A stretch of DNA of 64,000 nucleotides from Edaphosphingomonas laterariae (lineage in GTDB: Bacteria > Pseudomonadota > Alphaproteobacteria > Sphingomonadales > Sphingomonadaceae), in the NCBI RefSeq assembly GCF_900188165.1, contig NZ_FZOS01000001.1, positions 62,001 through 126,000 on the forward strand, given 5' to 3'. Positions within the stretch are counted from its first letter, which is position 1. Each line of letters begins with the position of its first letter. Both the position numbers and the translations under genes were made by a program. Shown piece after piece: positions 55,356 through 64,000 of this stretch. The notes beneath the pieces are model-generated. The model had not been told where the DNA came from. It saw only the letters and a program-made list of their open reading frames with translations, and made no database searches.

Positions 55356-57623
55356 TTATCCATCACTCTTCTGGCGGGTCAGGGCGGGGAGCGCCGCGGC
55401 ATCGCCGTCGGCAGGCTCGGGGTCGTTGGCGAGGTCAAGCGGCCGAAGCGTCGCGACATCGAAGGTCAATGTCACTGTCGTGCCGCCGCCGTTGCGGTCT
55501 GAAAATACTATTGTTCCAAAATGTTCCTCAACGATTTTACGAACGATCGCGAGGCCGAGGCCGGTGCCCCGCGCCCGCGTCGTCATATAGGGTTCGGTAA
55601 TGCGTTCGCGTTCGGGCGGCAGGCCGATGCCGTCGTCCGAAACGCTGATGCCCAGCCTGTCGCCTTCGGCCAGCACGACCATGGCGACGGTGCCACCACT
55701 GCCCTCGCCTCGCGCCTCGATCGCCTCGACCGCGTTCTTGACGATGTTGGTGAGTGCCTGCCCCAATTGCCTGCGATCGCACACCATGATCGGCGAAGGA
55801 TCGGGCGCCTCCAGCGCAAAGCGGACCGCCGGATGCGCCACTTCATGCAGGAACAGGGCCTGACGCGCGATGTCGACCACCGATTCGGCCCGGAAGATGG
55901 GCTTGGGCATACGGGCGAAGGAGGAAAATTCGTCCACCATCCGGCGCAGATCGCCGACCTGACGAACGATCGTCCCGGTAAGCCGTTCGAACACGGCTTT
56001 GTCGGACTGCACCTCCTGCCCATAACGCCGCTGGAGTCGTTCGGCCGCCAGCTGGATCGGGGTCAGCGGGTTCTTGATCTCATGGGCAATGCGACGGGCC
56101 ACGTCCGACCATGCGGCGCGGCGCTGATCGAGAAGCTGCTGGGTGATGTCGTCAAAGGTAAGCACCTGGCCATTGCCGGTGCGGACGAGGGTGACGGCCA
56201 ATGTGCGGGGATCGCCGCCGCTGGCGAACTGGATGACGGCTTCGCGATCGCTGCCGCTGATCAGTTCACCCAGTTCAGGCGCGACATCCGCGATCGACTG
56301 GCCGACCGGGCTCTGTTCGCTGGTCTTGAGCAGTTCGGCCGCCGAGGTGTTGATCAGCCGAATGATGCCGTCTTCGTCCACGGAAATCACCCCCGCGCTA
56401 ACGCCCGACAGCACGGCTTCGGTCAATGCACGGCGATTTTCGAGCTGCTGGTTCGCGGTGACAAGCGCCCCCGTCTGCTCCTCCAGCTTGCGGGTCATGC
56501 GATTGAACGCGGCCGCCAGCGTGCCGATCTCATCATGGGAACGCGGCAGTTTCACCCGCGCCGACAGATTGCCGGCAGCCACCTGGCGCGCGGCGCCAAC
56601 CAGATCGGACACCGGGCGCACGAGGCGATCGGCGACCTTGAGCGCGATCAGGATCGCGGTGGCGACGATCAACAGCGAGACGACGAGCAGCGCGGCATTG
56701 AACTGGAGTTGAAGGGATCGGGAGCGGGCGAGCAGCGAGGCATAGTCGCCACGCGCGCTCTTTGCGCGGGCCACCGATTGCAGCACCATCGGATCGACCC
56801 CGCGCGAGGCATAGAGATACACTTCCTCTTCGGGATCGAGCCGCACGACGGTTTCGACGCGATCGCCGGCATCGGTGACGACGCGCGCGCGTCCCTGGCG
56901 CAGCTCCGCGATCGATGCGGCGGGCAGACGCAGTTCAAGCGGGCGATTATCGAGATTGGCGCCAGCGATCAGGCGCCGCGTCCCATCCGCTCCGATCGTC
57001 ACCACCGCCGCTTCGGAAAGATTGCGGGCCGACACCTGCCAGGCCAGCCCCTCCGCGAAACGTGGAGAATCGACGCCGAATTCGGCCGCATAGCCATTCA
57101 CGTCGCCGCCCATGGCGACGATATCGGCAACGATCCGTTGCTTGTTTTCCTCGACATAGGCCTGCGCCACGCTGTCGGCATTTTCGAGCACGGTGCGCGC
57201 CCGATCGGAAAACCAGAATTCGACGCCATATTGGAACAGCAGCGACGCGAAGATGACGACGAGCAGCGTCGGCACGCTCGCGATCACCGAAAACAGCGCC
57301 ACGAGGCGCACATGCAGACGGCCATTGCCGCCGACGGGCGATCGTGCCGCTCTGCCCTTTGCCACGCGGCGGGCGAGCAGGACGAGCAGCGCCATCACGG
57401 GCACCAGATTGGCGACAAGCAGCAAAGCCACCAATGGCGGTGTCAACAGCCGCGTTGGCGTGCCCCCGCCGGTGACGATGAAATAGCTTCCCGTGGCGAT
57501 TGCCACGGCAACGGCCAGCGTGCCGATTTCGAGCGCCGGCATCAGCCTGCGCCGAAACAGCAACGTCACACGTCTCCACCAGACGGAACCTTCGGTGCGG
57601 GGCAAGGAAAGAGACGCCGGCAT
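55356..57623 (-). CDS. ntrY: Sensor histidine kinase NtrY
   Basis: The ~755-residue membrane kinase has about three N-terminal membrane segments, a periplasmic loop region, a further membrane segment (~320-340) leading into HAMP ('VSDLVGAARQVAAGNLSARVKL'), and a PAS domain. The HisKA H-box follows in '[31 protein letters not shown]', then the ATPase ('DDGIGLPPERERITEPYMTTRARGTGLGLAIVRKIVEEH'). It signals to NtrX in nitrogen, redox or envelope control. ATG 57623 is chosen over 57662. The stop is directly before the ntrX ATG. Confidence 0.95.
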   Translation of the reverse strand: MPASLSLPRTEGSVWWRRVTLLFRRRLMPALEIGTLAVAVAIATGSYFIVTGGGTPTRLLTPPLVALLLVANLVPVMALLVLLARRVAKGRAARSPVGGNGRLHVRLVALFSVIASVPTLLVVIFASLLFQYGVEFWFSDRARTVLENADSVAQAYVEENKQRIVADIVAMGGDVNGYAAEFGVDSPRFAEGLAWQVSARNLSEAAVVTIGADGTRRLIAGANLDNRPLELRLPAASIAELRQGRARVVTDAGDRVETVVRLDPEEEVYLYASRGVDPMVLQSVARAKSARGDYASLLARSRSLQLQFNAALLVVSLLIVATAILIALKVADRLVRPVSDLVGAARQVAAGNLSARVKLPRSHDEIGTLAAAFNRMTRKLEEQTGALVTANQQLENRRALTEAVLSGVSAGVISVDEDGIIRLINTSAAELLKTSEQSPVGQSIADVAPELGELISGSDREAVIQFASGGDPRTLAVTLVRTGNGQVLTFDDITQQLLDQRRAAWSDVARRIAHEIKNPLTPIQLAAERLQRRYGQEVQSDKAVFERLTGTIVRQVGDLRRMVDEFSSFARMPKPIFRAESVVDIARQALFLHEVAHPAVRFALEAPDPSPIMVCDRRQLGQALTNIVKNAVEAIEARGEGSGGTVAMVVLAEGDRLGISVSDDGIGLPPERERITEPYMTTRARGTGLGLAIVRKIVEEHFGTIVFSDRNGGGTTVTLTFDVATLRPLDLANDPEPADGDAAALPALTRQKSDG

Positions 57624-57693
57624 CGTGGCAGCTCTACCACGATCCCGTTGCACGCAAAACACAGTTACAATATTTGCAATCAGCCTCGAACGA

Positions 57694-59142
57694 TCAGCCC
57701 ATGCGCCGCAGATCCGAGGGATCGATGCCCCGCTCGGTCAGCTTCTTCCTCAGGGTGTTTCTGTTAATACCCAATAACTTGGCAGCCTTAAGCTGATTTC
57801 CCTTCACAGCTGCGAGTGTGAGCTTGAGCAGGGGGCGCTCGACTTCGGCGAGCACCCGATCGAACAGACCATCCGGGGGAAGATCACGGCCAAAGGTGGC
57901 AAAATAGCGCGCGACATGATGCTCGACCGCATCAGCGAGCCCACCTTCCGCCGCAATAACCGGTCCCGCATCGCTGGCGATCGAGGTCGAAAATTGCTGA
58001 TCGATCACCGCCGCCGTGATCCAGTCCTCACGGCTGAGCGCTGCCATGCGCCGCATGAGATTTTCAAGTTCGCGAACGTTGCCAGGCCAGTTGTGGCTGC
58101 TCAGCCGGTCGATCGCATCCGCAGTGAGCCGCTTGCGCGGCAAGCCGTCGGCAGCGGCGCGTTCCAGGAAATGGGCGGCAAGTTCTCCGATGTCTTCCAT
58201 CCGCTGCCGCAGCGCCGGCAAACGCACGGGGACGACATTCAATCGATAATAAAGATCTTCGCGGAAGGCATTGTCAGCAATAAGTTTTGGGAGATCCTTA
58301 TGGGTTGCGGCAATGATCCGCACATCGGTTCGGATCGATCGGGCTCCGCCGACGGGGTTGAATTCACCGGTCTGAAGCACACGCAGCAGCCGCGTCTGCG
58401 CTTCAAACGGCATATCGCCGATTTCGTCGAGGAACAGCGTTCCCCCTTGCGCCTGTTCGAAGCGGCCGGCCGTGCGCGCCGCGGCACCGGTAAAGGCGCC
58501 GCGCTCGTGCCCGAACAGTTCACTTTCGATCAGTTCGCGTGGAATGGCGGCCATGTTGATCGCTACGAACGGGCGCCCCGCCCGCGGCCCGAGATCGTGG
58601 ATGGCGCGCGCCACCAGTTCCTTGCCGGTGCCCGATTCGCCCAGGATCAGCACGGTCAGATCGTTGGCGACGACGCGGGCAATCGTGCGATAGACCTCCT
58701 GCATCGGCGCCGAACGACCGATAAGCGGGAGGTCCTCGCCCCCGCCGGCGTCGATCGCATCACGGCCACTCGCGGCCCGCATGGCGAGTGCGTCGGCCAC
58801 CGCGCGGGTCAGTTCGCCCAGGTCGAAAGGCTTTGGAAGATATTCGAACGCACCCTGCTCGGTCGCGCGGACGGCGGTGGTCAGCGTGTTCTGCGCCGAC
58901 AGCACGATGACCGGCATGTCGGGATTGACCTCAAGCATCTCGGGCACGAGATCCAACCCGTTGCCATCGGGAAGAATGACGTCGGTGACGAGGACTTGGG
59001 GCGCGAAATCCCGCATCTTGCGGCGCTGCTCCGCCACGGTCGCTGCCGTTTCGACAACATGGCCTTCACGGCGCAGCGCCTCGCGCACGACGGTGCGAAT
59101 GGCCGCGTCATCATCGACGACAAGAATACGCCCGCTGGTCAT
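57694..59142 (-). CDS. ntrC: Nitrogen regulation response regulator NtrC
   Basis: The 482-residue sigma-54 activator has a receiver with Asp54 (VTDVILPDGNG) and the conserved Lys104. The AAA+ domain has Walker A GESGTGKE at 168-175 and an intact GAFTGA at 215-220, so it can remodel sigma-54 RNA polymerase. A Fis-type HTH is at the end ('NQLKAAKLLGINRNTLRKKLTERG'). It is activated by NtrB under nitrogen limitation and controls ammonium assimilation genes. The start overlaps the ntrB stop by four bases. Confidence 0.97.
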   Translation of the reverse strand: MTSGRILVVDDDAAIRTVVREALRREGHVVETAATVAEQRRKMRDFAPQVLVTDVILPDGNGLDLVPEMLEVNPDMPVIVLSAQNTLTTAVRATEQGAFEYLPKPFDLGELTRAVADALAMRAASGRDAIDAGGGEDLPLIGRSAPMQEVYRTIARVVANDLTVLILGESGTGKELVARAIHDLGPRAGRPFVAINMAAIPRELIESELFGHERGAFTGAAARTAGRFEQAQGGTLFLDEIGDMPFEAQTRLLRVLQTGEFNPVGGARSIRTDVRIIAATHKDLPKLIADNAFREDLYYRLNVVPVRLPALRQRMEDIGELAAHFLERAAADGLPRKRLTADAIDRLSSHNWPGNVRELENLMRRMAALSREDWITAAVIDQQFSTSIASDAGPVIAAEGGLADAVEHHVARYFATFGRDLPPDGLFDRVLAEVERPLLKLTLAAVKGNQLKAAKLLGINRNTLRKKLTERGIDPSDLRRMG

Positions 59143-60263
59143 GCTTCGCTCGCGCGGGGCAGGAGGAGTCGGAAAACGGTGTGGGCGGGTGTCCCTTCCC
59201 GCGCATATTCGATCATGCCGCCCTGATCGGCGACCAGCTTCGCGACCAGCGCCAGTCCAAGACCGCTTCCCGACGGCTTGCTGGTCACGAACGGCTCAAA
59301 CAAATGGTCCGCAATATCGTCCGGAGCACCGGGCCCTTCATCGATCACGCAGACCTCGATCGGCAGCGACCGTTTGCCGTCGCCACCACGCAGACGAACC
59401 GAGACGCCGTGGCGGTATGCCGTCCGCAACGTGATGATATTTCCTTTATTTTTCATTGCTTCTGCGGAGTTCTTAATCAGGTTTATAAGGATTTGAATAA
59501 GCGAATCGCGATGCCCTAGGACGGGCGGAAGCGATGGGTCGTAAGATTCGCGGATCGTGAAGCCACTGGCAAAGCCCTGCAGCGCCACCTCCCGAGCATG
59601 GCCCAGCAGCGCGTGGATATTCTGCGGCGAGAGATCGATCTGCCGCGTGTCGGTGAAGCCCTCCATGCGGTCGATCAACGCCGCCACGCGATCCACCTCG
59701 TCGCGAATGAGGCGTGTCAGATCCTGCGCGCCCTCGTCAACGGATGCTTCGAGAAGTTGCGCCGCCCCGCGAATGCCGGACAGCGGATTCTTGATCTCAT
59801 GAGCGAGCATTGCGGCTGCGCCGATCGCCGACAACGCGCCCCCTTCCCGATCGCCGCGCCGGCCAAGGAGATGCGCCGGCGGCAAGCCGTGAACGGTGAT
59901 GACTCGCCACCCCGGTCGATCGGCCAGTGGCCCGACCATCAGGTCGACACGCTGATGGCGATCCGCCGGAAGCACCACTTCCAAATCATATGCGGCAAAT
60001 GGCGCATCGGGCGCCATTGACGTCAGCGGGTGGCCGATCAGCGTTTCGATATTCCGGCCGACAATCGCCCCACGGCCAAGGTTCAGCAGGGCTTCACCGG
60101 CATTGTTGACGTCACGAACCACGCCCTGCGCGTCGATGAGCAGCATCGGCGTCGGCAGCGCGGCGATCTGTTCGGCAAGATCAGGACGATCCGGTTCGGG
60201 CTGGGAGGTCGGGCTGCCCCCCAATCGGCCGAAACGGATCAGGCCGCTGCCTGGCAGAGCCAT
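59139..60263 (-). CDS. ntrB: Nitrogen regulation sensor kinase NtrB
   Basis: The 374-residue cytoplasmic kinase/phosphatase has a PAS domain (~35-125, '[30 protein letters not shown]'), the H-box with His155 ('[23 protein letters not shown]') and the ATPase domain ending '[24 protein letters not shown]'. It normally answers PII (GlnB) and sets NtrC phosphorylation. Its first 25 bases overlap the 3' end of dusB, so it is coupled to dusB as in other alphaproteobacteria (nifR3-ntrB-ntrC). Confidence 0.96.
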   Translation of the reverse strand: MALPGSGLIRFGRLGGSPTSQPEPDRPDLAEQIAALPTPMLLIDAQGVVRDVNNAGEALLNLGRGAIVGRNIETLIGHPLTSMAPDAPFAAYDLEVVLPADRHQRVDLMVGPLADRPGWRVITVHGLPPAHLLGRRGDREGGALSAIGAAAMLAHEIKNPLSGIRGAAQLLEASVDEGAQDLTRLIRDEVDRVAALIDRMEGFTDTRQIDLSPQNIHALLGHAREVALQGFASGFTIRESYDPSLPPVLGHRDSLIQILINLIKNSAEAMKNKGNIITLRTAYRHGVSVRLRGGDGKRSLPIEVCVIDEGPGAPDDIADHLFEPFVTSKPSGSGLGLALVAKLVADQGGMIEYAREGTPAHTVFRLLLPRASEA

Positions 60264-61237
60264 GGCGTGTAGAACTCTTCCAGCATGTCCAGAACGGTCG
60301 CCGCGCTCGGCTCCTGATTAACGCGATTGCGGAACTCGGCAGAGCCGGGTAAGCCCTTGGTGTACCAGCCGATATGCTTGCGGGCCATGTTGACGCCGGT
60401 AAACTCGCCATAATGCTCAAGCATCGCGCGATAATGACCTGTAATAACGCGATATTGCTCGTCGATCGAAGGGTCGGGAAGGCGCTGGCCGGTTTCCAGC
60501 CAATGCATCACCTGATGGAGCAACCAGGGCCGGCCATAAGCGCCGCGACCGATCATGATCCCGTCGGCCCCGGATTGCTCCAGCGCGCTGTCGGCATCTT
60601 CGATCGAACAGATGTCGCCGTTGGCGATCACGGGCACGGATACCGCATCCTTCACCTTGCGAATGAAGGCCCAGTCCGCCGAGCCCTTGTACATCTGGCA
60701 GCGTGTGCGGCCATGGACCGTGATCAGCTTGATGCCGACATCCTCGGCGATCCGCGCCAGTTCCGGCGCGTTGAGGCTGTTATGATCCCAGCCCATCCGC
60801 ATCTTGAGCGTTACGGGCACCGAAACCGCGCCCGCGACCGCCTTGACGATCTCGATCGCAAGGTCGGGAACCCGCATCAGCGCCGATCCGGCGTCGCCGT
60901 TTACGACCTTGCGGACCGGGCAGCCCATATTGATGTCGATGATCGCGGCACCGCGATCTTCGGACAGTTTGGCGGCTTCCGCCATTTCCACCGGAGTGCA
61001 GCCCACCAACTGCATGGAAACCGGTTCCTCGATGGGATCCCAAGCCGCCTTCTGGATCGACTGACGGGTTTCCCGGATCGCAGCCTGGCTGGCGATCATC
61101 TCGGTAACATTCAGCCCCGACCCATATTCGCGCACGACCTTGCGGAAGGGCAGATCGCTGACACCCGTCATGGGCGCCAGAATCACCGGCGTGGCGATGG
61201 TGACATCACCGATCTGGATGGGGTTGAGCCGCGACAT
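60239..61237 (-). CDS. dusB: tRNA-dihydrouridine synthase DusB (NifR3)
   Basis: The 332-residue FMN-dependent TIM-barrel enzyme reduces uridines in the tRNA D-loop. The catalytic cysteine lies in '[20 protein letters not shown]', and the flavin and RNA parts '[30 protein letters not shown]' and '[17 protein letters not shown]' are typical. It heads the dusB-ntrB-ntrC-ntrY-ntrX transcript. It is divergent from ispDF over an 84-base gap. Confidence 0.96.
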   Translation of the reverse strand: MSRLNPIQIGDVTIATPVILAPMTGVSDLPFRKVVREYGSGLNVTEMIASQAAIRETRQSIQKAAWDPIEEPVSMQLVGCTPVEMAEAAKLSEDRGAAIIDINMGCPVRKVVNGDAGSALMRVPDLAIEIVKAVAGAVSVPVTLKMRMGWDHNSLNAPELARIAEDVGIKLITVHGRTRCQMYKGSADWAFIRKVKDAVSVPVIANGDICSIEDADSALEQSGADGIMIGRGAYGRPWLLHQVMHWLETGQRLPDPSIDEQYRVITGHYRAMLEHYGEFTGVNMARKHIGWYTKGLPGSAEFRNRVNQEPSAATVLDMLEEFYTPWLCQAAA

Positions 61238-61321
61238 TAATTCATTCTGCCTAAAAAACTGGCAGTCGCCCTACTCGCAAAGGCGCTGGCGGGCAAGGCC
61301 AGCCTCGGCTAACGGGCGGGC

Positions 61322-62482
61322 ATGACCCGAAGCACGCATATTGTCGCGCTCGTTGTCGCGGCCGGCAAAGGGGAGCGCGTCGGCGGCGATTTGCCCAAGC
61401 AATATTGGAAGATCGGCGGCAAAGCTGTGATCGCGCATGCGGTGGATGCGCTGGCTGCGCACCCAGCCATCGCCGCCGTGCACGTGGTGATCGGTGCTGG
61501 CCAGGAAGAGCTTTACAGCAAGGCAATCGGCACACGGCTGTTGCCGGCGCCGGTGATCGGCGGCGCATCGCGGCGCGATTCGGTGCTGCGCGGACTGGCG
61601 GCCATCGAGGGGGCGTCGCACGTCCTCATCCATGACGCGGCCCGCCCGAATCTGCCGGGCGCGGTGATCGACCGATTGGTCGAGGCGCTCGAACATCACC
61701 CCGGTGCCATCCCCGGTTTGCCGGTTGCGGACACGCTGGCGCGCGGAACCGACATTTTGGGTGACGTCGTGCCGCGCGACCAGCTCTATCGCGTTCAGAC
61801 GCCGCAAGCCTTTCAGTTCGACGCCATCGTGGCAGCACACCGGGCATGGCCCGATGATCGGGAAGCAACCGACGACGCGCAGGTTGCGCGTGCTGCTGGT
61901 CATCGCGTCGCCATCGTGCCGGGCGATGCCCTTCTGGCAAAGATCACCTTCGGAGAGGACATTGCCGTGGCCGAACAGCGGATGGCCGCACGCATGATCG
62001 CGCGCACCGGCCTTGGCTTCGATGTCCACGCTTTCGCGGACAAGGCCGAACTGTGGCTTGGCGGCGTCCGCATTCCCCATTCGCGTGGGCTCGCGGGCCA
62101 TAGCGACGCCGACGTTGCCCTGCACGCGCTGACCGATGCATTGCTTGGCGCCATCGGCGATGGCGACATCGGCAGCCATTTCCCGCCCTCCGACCCGCAA
62201 TGGAAGGGCGCGGATTCCGGCCGCTTCGTGGAACATGCCCTTGGCCTGATCGTCGAGCGCGGCGGCATTGTCGACCATGTGGATCTGACGATCATCTGCG
62301 AGGCCCCCAAGATCGGCCCGCATCGGGACAGCATACGCACCCGCGTCGCGGCGCTGTTGCGGCTCCCCGAGCGCAGGGTTAGCATCAAGGCGACCACGAC
62401 CGAGCGGCTGGGCTTCACCGGTCGCGGCGAAGGGATCGCCGCCCAGGCGATCGCCACGGTGAGATTGCCGGAAGACCTATGA
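61322..62482 (+). CDS. ispDF: Bifunctional IspD/IspF (MEP isoprenoid pathway)
   Basis: The 386-residue fusion has IspD at ~5-225 ('IVALVVAAGKGERVGGDLPKQYWKIGGK', 'HDAARPNLPGAVIDRL'), which makes CDP-methylerythritol. IspF follows at ~228-386 ('ARTGLGFDVHAF', 'LAGHSDADVALHALTDALLGAIGDGDIGSHFPPSD'), which makes the 2,4-cyclodiphosphate. The metal ligands DxH and His of IspF are present. Such IspDF fusions are standard in alphaproteobacteria. The next gene starts within four bases of its stop. Confidence 0.97.
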   Translation: MTRSTHIVALVVAAGKGERVGGDLPKQYWKIGGKAVIAHAVDALAAHPAIAAVHVVIGAGQEELYSKAIGTRLLPAPVIGGASRRDSVLRGLAAIEGASHVLIHDAARPNLPGAVIDRLVEALEHHPGAIPGLPVADTLARGTDILGDVVPRDQLYRVQTPQAFQFDAIVAAHRAWPDDREATDDAQVARAAGHRVAIVPGDALLAKITFGEDIAVAEQRMAARMIARTGLGFDVHAFADKAELWLGGVRIPHSRGLAGHSDADVALHALTDALLGAIGDGDIGSHFPPSDPQWKGADSGRFVEHALGLIVERGGIVDHVDLTIICEAPKIGPHRDSIRTRVAALLRLPERRVSIKATTTERLGFTGRGEGIAAQAIATVRLPEDL

Positions 62483-62505
62483 GCCTGAGAGCGGAAGGAA
62501 TTGAC

Positions 62506-63066
62506 GTGCGCTTGTTGTTTGCCACGCTGCCACTGTCGCTTGCCCTTGGCGCGGCGCCGCCGGCCCTTGCCAAAGAAGCCCGGCAGTTGGAGCCTGCGAA
62601 AGGCGAGGCGGCTTCCGCATGCATCACGCGGCCCCAGCTTGAAGGGCTGATCACCTATGCCCTGCCCTCGTTGATCGAAGGCGTTGCCAAGAAATGCGCA
62701 GGCAGCCTCGCCGAAAGCTCGTTCCTGCGCCGTTCAGCACCGGCGCTTGCCGAACGCTATCGACTGGACAGCGACCGCCACTGGCCGATGGCGCGTGCGG
62801 CGGTGACGTCCATGGCCGGAACCGATATCTCTTCGCTTGGCGAAACAACGGAAAAGGCGATGGTGACCAGCATCGTGGGCGTAGCGATCGCCGAATCGAT
62901 CAAGCCAAGTGACTGCGGCAGCGTCGATGAGGCAGTCGAACTGCTGAGCCCGTTGCCGGCGGCCAATCTGGGCAAACTGACGGCGATGCTCGCCATTCTG
63001 GGATCCAAAGACGATCAGCCCGGCGAGAGCGCCTTTGCCATCTGTCCTGCTGCGGGAGGCGAATGA
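62506..63066 (+). CDS. Small exported protein, unknown function
   Basis: The ~186-residue protein has a good signal peptide when started at GTG 62506 ('RLLFATLPLSLALGAAPPALA', cleavage near residue 22), with AAGGAATT just upstream. ATG 62479, overlapping the ispDF stop, would add nine residues. The mature part is helical, with three cysteines (CITRP, KKCAG, SDCGS) and a fourth near the end. I do not recognise the family. It sits between ispDF and pncC in one transcript; this position for a small exported protein is seen in other sphingomonads as far as I recall. Confidence 0.65.
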   Translation: MRLLFATLPLSLALGAAPPALAKEARQLEPAKGEAASACITRPQLEGLITYALPSLIEGVAKKCAGSLAESSFLRRSAPALAERYRLDSDRHWPMARAAVTSMAGTDISSLGETTEKAMVTSIVGVAIAESIKPSDCGSVDEAVELLSPLPAANLGKLTAMLAILGSKDDQPGESAFAICPAAGGE

Positions 63067-63067
63067 A

Positions 63068-63592
63068 GTGCCCGACACGACCTTGCCATCCGTTCTCGTG
63101 GAAGCCGCGCGCCGCGTGATCGAAGCCAACCGCGCCGCCGGAAAGACGGTCGCGGTCGCCGAAAGCTGCACCGGCGGCCTGGTTTCGGCAGCGCTGACCG
63201 AGATACCCGGATCGTCCGACGTTTTTCTGGCCGGCTTCGTGACCTATTCCAACGAGGCAAAGCTCGGCGTGTTGGGTGTCAGCCTCGATGTGCTGGAAAC
63301 CTTCGGCGCCGTATCGATCGCGGTGGCATGGGGCATGGCACGCGGCGCCCTGGAACGGGCGGATGCCGACACCGCGGTGGCGATCACCGGCATTGCCGGC
63401 CCGGATGGCGGGAGCGACAAGAAGCCCGTCGGCACGGTGGTTTTTGCGCGCGCCCAGAAAGGCGGGGATGCGCAGGATGTAACCGCCGACGCCCATGAAT
63501 TCGGCGATCTGGGGCGGGGCGGAATCCGCCTTCAGGCCGCGCTGGTAGCGCTCGAACTGCTGATGCCGGGGGCGTCCGTTCCCGTGCCGTAA
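63068..63592 (+). CDS. pncC: Nicotinamide-nucleotide amidohydrolase (CinA C-terminal type)
   Basis: The 174-residue protein matches the stand-alone CinA C-terminal domain: 'KTVAVAESCTGGLVSAALTEIPGSSDVFLAGFVTYSNEAKLGVLGV', 'VSIAVAWGMARGAL' and 'AVAITGIAGPDGGSDKKPVGTVVFA'. PncC deamidates NMN to NaMN. Ser and Lys of the SCTGG and SNEAK blocks are the expected active-site residues. GTG 63068 has GGGAGG 7 bases upstream, one base after the previous stop. Its 3' end overlaps the convergent ratA gene by 61 bases. Confidence 0.92.
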   Translation: MPDTTLPSVLVEAARRVIEANRAAGKTVAVAESCTGGLVSAALTEIPGSSDVFLAGFVTYSNEAKLGVLGVSLDVLETFGAVSIAVAWGMARGALERADADTAVAITGIAGPDGGSDKKPVGTVVFARAQKGGDAQDVTADAHEFGDLGRGGIRLQAALVALELLMPGASVPVP

Positions 63593-64000
63593 AGTTCGGC
63601 GGCGCGCTCTTCGAAGGCATTGATCATCTTGCGGAGCGCGCGGTCGAACACCTGGCCCGCCAGCATTTCGAAGATCGCCGATCGAAAGGCAAAATCGACC
63701 GAGAAGTCGAGCAGGGTTCCCCCCTGCCCGTCCGGCCGAAACCCCCAATCATTATGGAGATATTTCAGGGGGCCATCGACATATTCGACGCGGATCGAAT
63801 CCGGGCGCCGCTTGTGGACGAGCGACGTGAAATTCTCCCGCAGGCCCTTGAAACCGACCACCAGGTCCGCGACCATCTCGGTATCGCTGTCCGAACGCAC
63901 GCGCACGGCCGCCACCCAGGGCAGGAATTCGCGATAGCTCGGCACGTCGGCAACCAGATTGAACAGTTGCTCCGGCGTGTAAGGCAAATGGCGGGTTTCG
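63532..64000 (-). CDS. RatA/Coq10-family START-domain protein (partial, 5' end outside)
   Basis: About 155 codons are visible, and the frame is open through the right edge, where the upstream residues read ETRHLPYTPEQLF, the usual family start region. The START-like fold is clear from 'FNLVADVPSYREFLPWV', 'LVVGFKGLRENFTSLVHKRRPDSIRVEYVDGPLKYLHNDWGF' and 'VDFAFRSAIFEMLAGQVFDRALRKMINAFEERA'. Members are ubiquinone-binding Coq10 chaperones in most proteobacteria; the RatA toxin label comes from E. coli. The end is convergent with and overlaps pncC. Confidence 0.9.
   Translation of the reverse strand, partial: ETRHLPYTPEQLFNLVADVPSYREFLPWVAAVRVRSDSDTEMVADLVVGFKGLRENFTSLVHKRRPDSIRVEYVDGPLKYLHNDWGFRPDGQGGTLLDFSVDFAFRSAIFEMLAGQVFDRALRKMINAFEERAAELYGTGTDAPGISSSSATSAA

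Noticed and set aside
55521-57767. A 748-codon open frame on the plus strand under ntrY
   Set aside because: ntrY has all kinase motifs on the minus strand; the plus frame has none and is a GC-driven shadow.
1-64000. tRNA, rRNA, CRISPR arrays, phage or toxin-antitoxin systems
   Set aside because: No cloverleaf with a GTTCGAATC arm, no regular spaced repeats and no phage or toxin-antitoxin proteins were seen. The RatA-type gene at the right end is a Coq10-like protein.

Overview
The window is a GC-rich alphaproteobacterial chromosome segment. Gene content and order point to Sphingomonadales (Sphingomonas, Sphingobium, Novosphingobium or Rhizorhabdus type). The evidence is a MucR next to Fur, an ntrB-ntrC-ntrY-ntrX block beside dusB and ispDF, a double-domain Hfq, and TonB-dependent receptors starting with the 'EEIVVTAQKR' plug signature. 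I see no rRNA, tRNA, CRISPR array, transposase, integrase or phage gene.

Layout. 0-3.4 kb: end of a methyltransferase gene, then gcvPA-gcvPB (glycine cleavage P-protein). 3.4-5.7 kb: two small plus-strand genes and a convergent sorbosone-dehydrogenase-like gene. 5.7-16.5 kb: a long minus-strand series of core genes read as metalloprotease, M20 peptidase, nfuA, nitroreductase, tsaB, rimI, mucR, fur, plsC, miaB, (a possible 40-residue ORF), phoH, ybeY, corC. 16.9-24.1 kb: rhlE-type helicase, a GGDEF protein, lepB, pgi, gor. 24.2-27.1 kb: one 972-residue protein that fuses CofC, CofG and CofH, three activities of coenzyme F420 synthesis. 27.1-34.7 kb: YbaN-like protein, hybrid histidine kinase, msrA, tsaC, acyl-CoA dehydrogenase, purB.

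34.7-51.1 kb is an accessory, apparently catabolic region placed between purB and mazG. It has three TetR-type regulator genes, one of them with two complete TetR DNA-binding domains in one chain. It also has a Gfo/Idh/MocA oxidoreductase coupled to a Coq4-like protein, an arylsulfatase-TonB receptor pair, an Old Yellow Enzyme, and a TonB receptor flanked by two related DUF1214 exported proteins. Several intergenic stretches carry imperfect palindromes that fit TetR operators. The likely theme is uptake and first-step processing of an unknown, possibly sulfated, hydrophobic substrate.

51.3-64 kb returns to core genes: mazG, hflX, a tandem Hfq, the NtrX/NtrY and NtrC/NtrB nitrogen-control systems, dusB, ispDF, a small exported protein, pncC and the truncated start of ratA. 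The segment ntr-hfq-hflX-mazG is the usual alphaproteobacterial order, with trkA absent. Most genes are tightly packed with 4-base ATGA overlaps, so transcription in long units is likely. All functional calls come from reading motifs and gene order. No database search was run.
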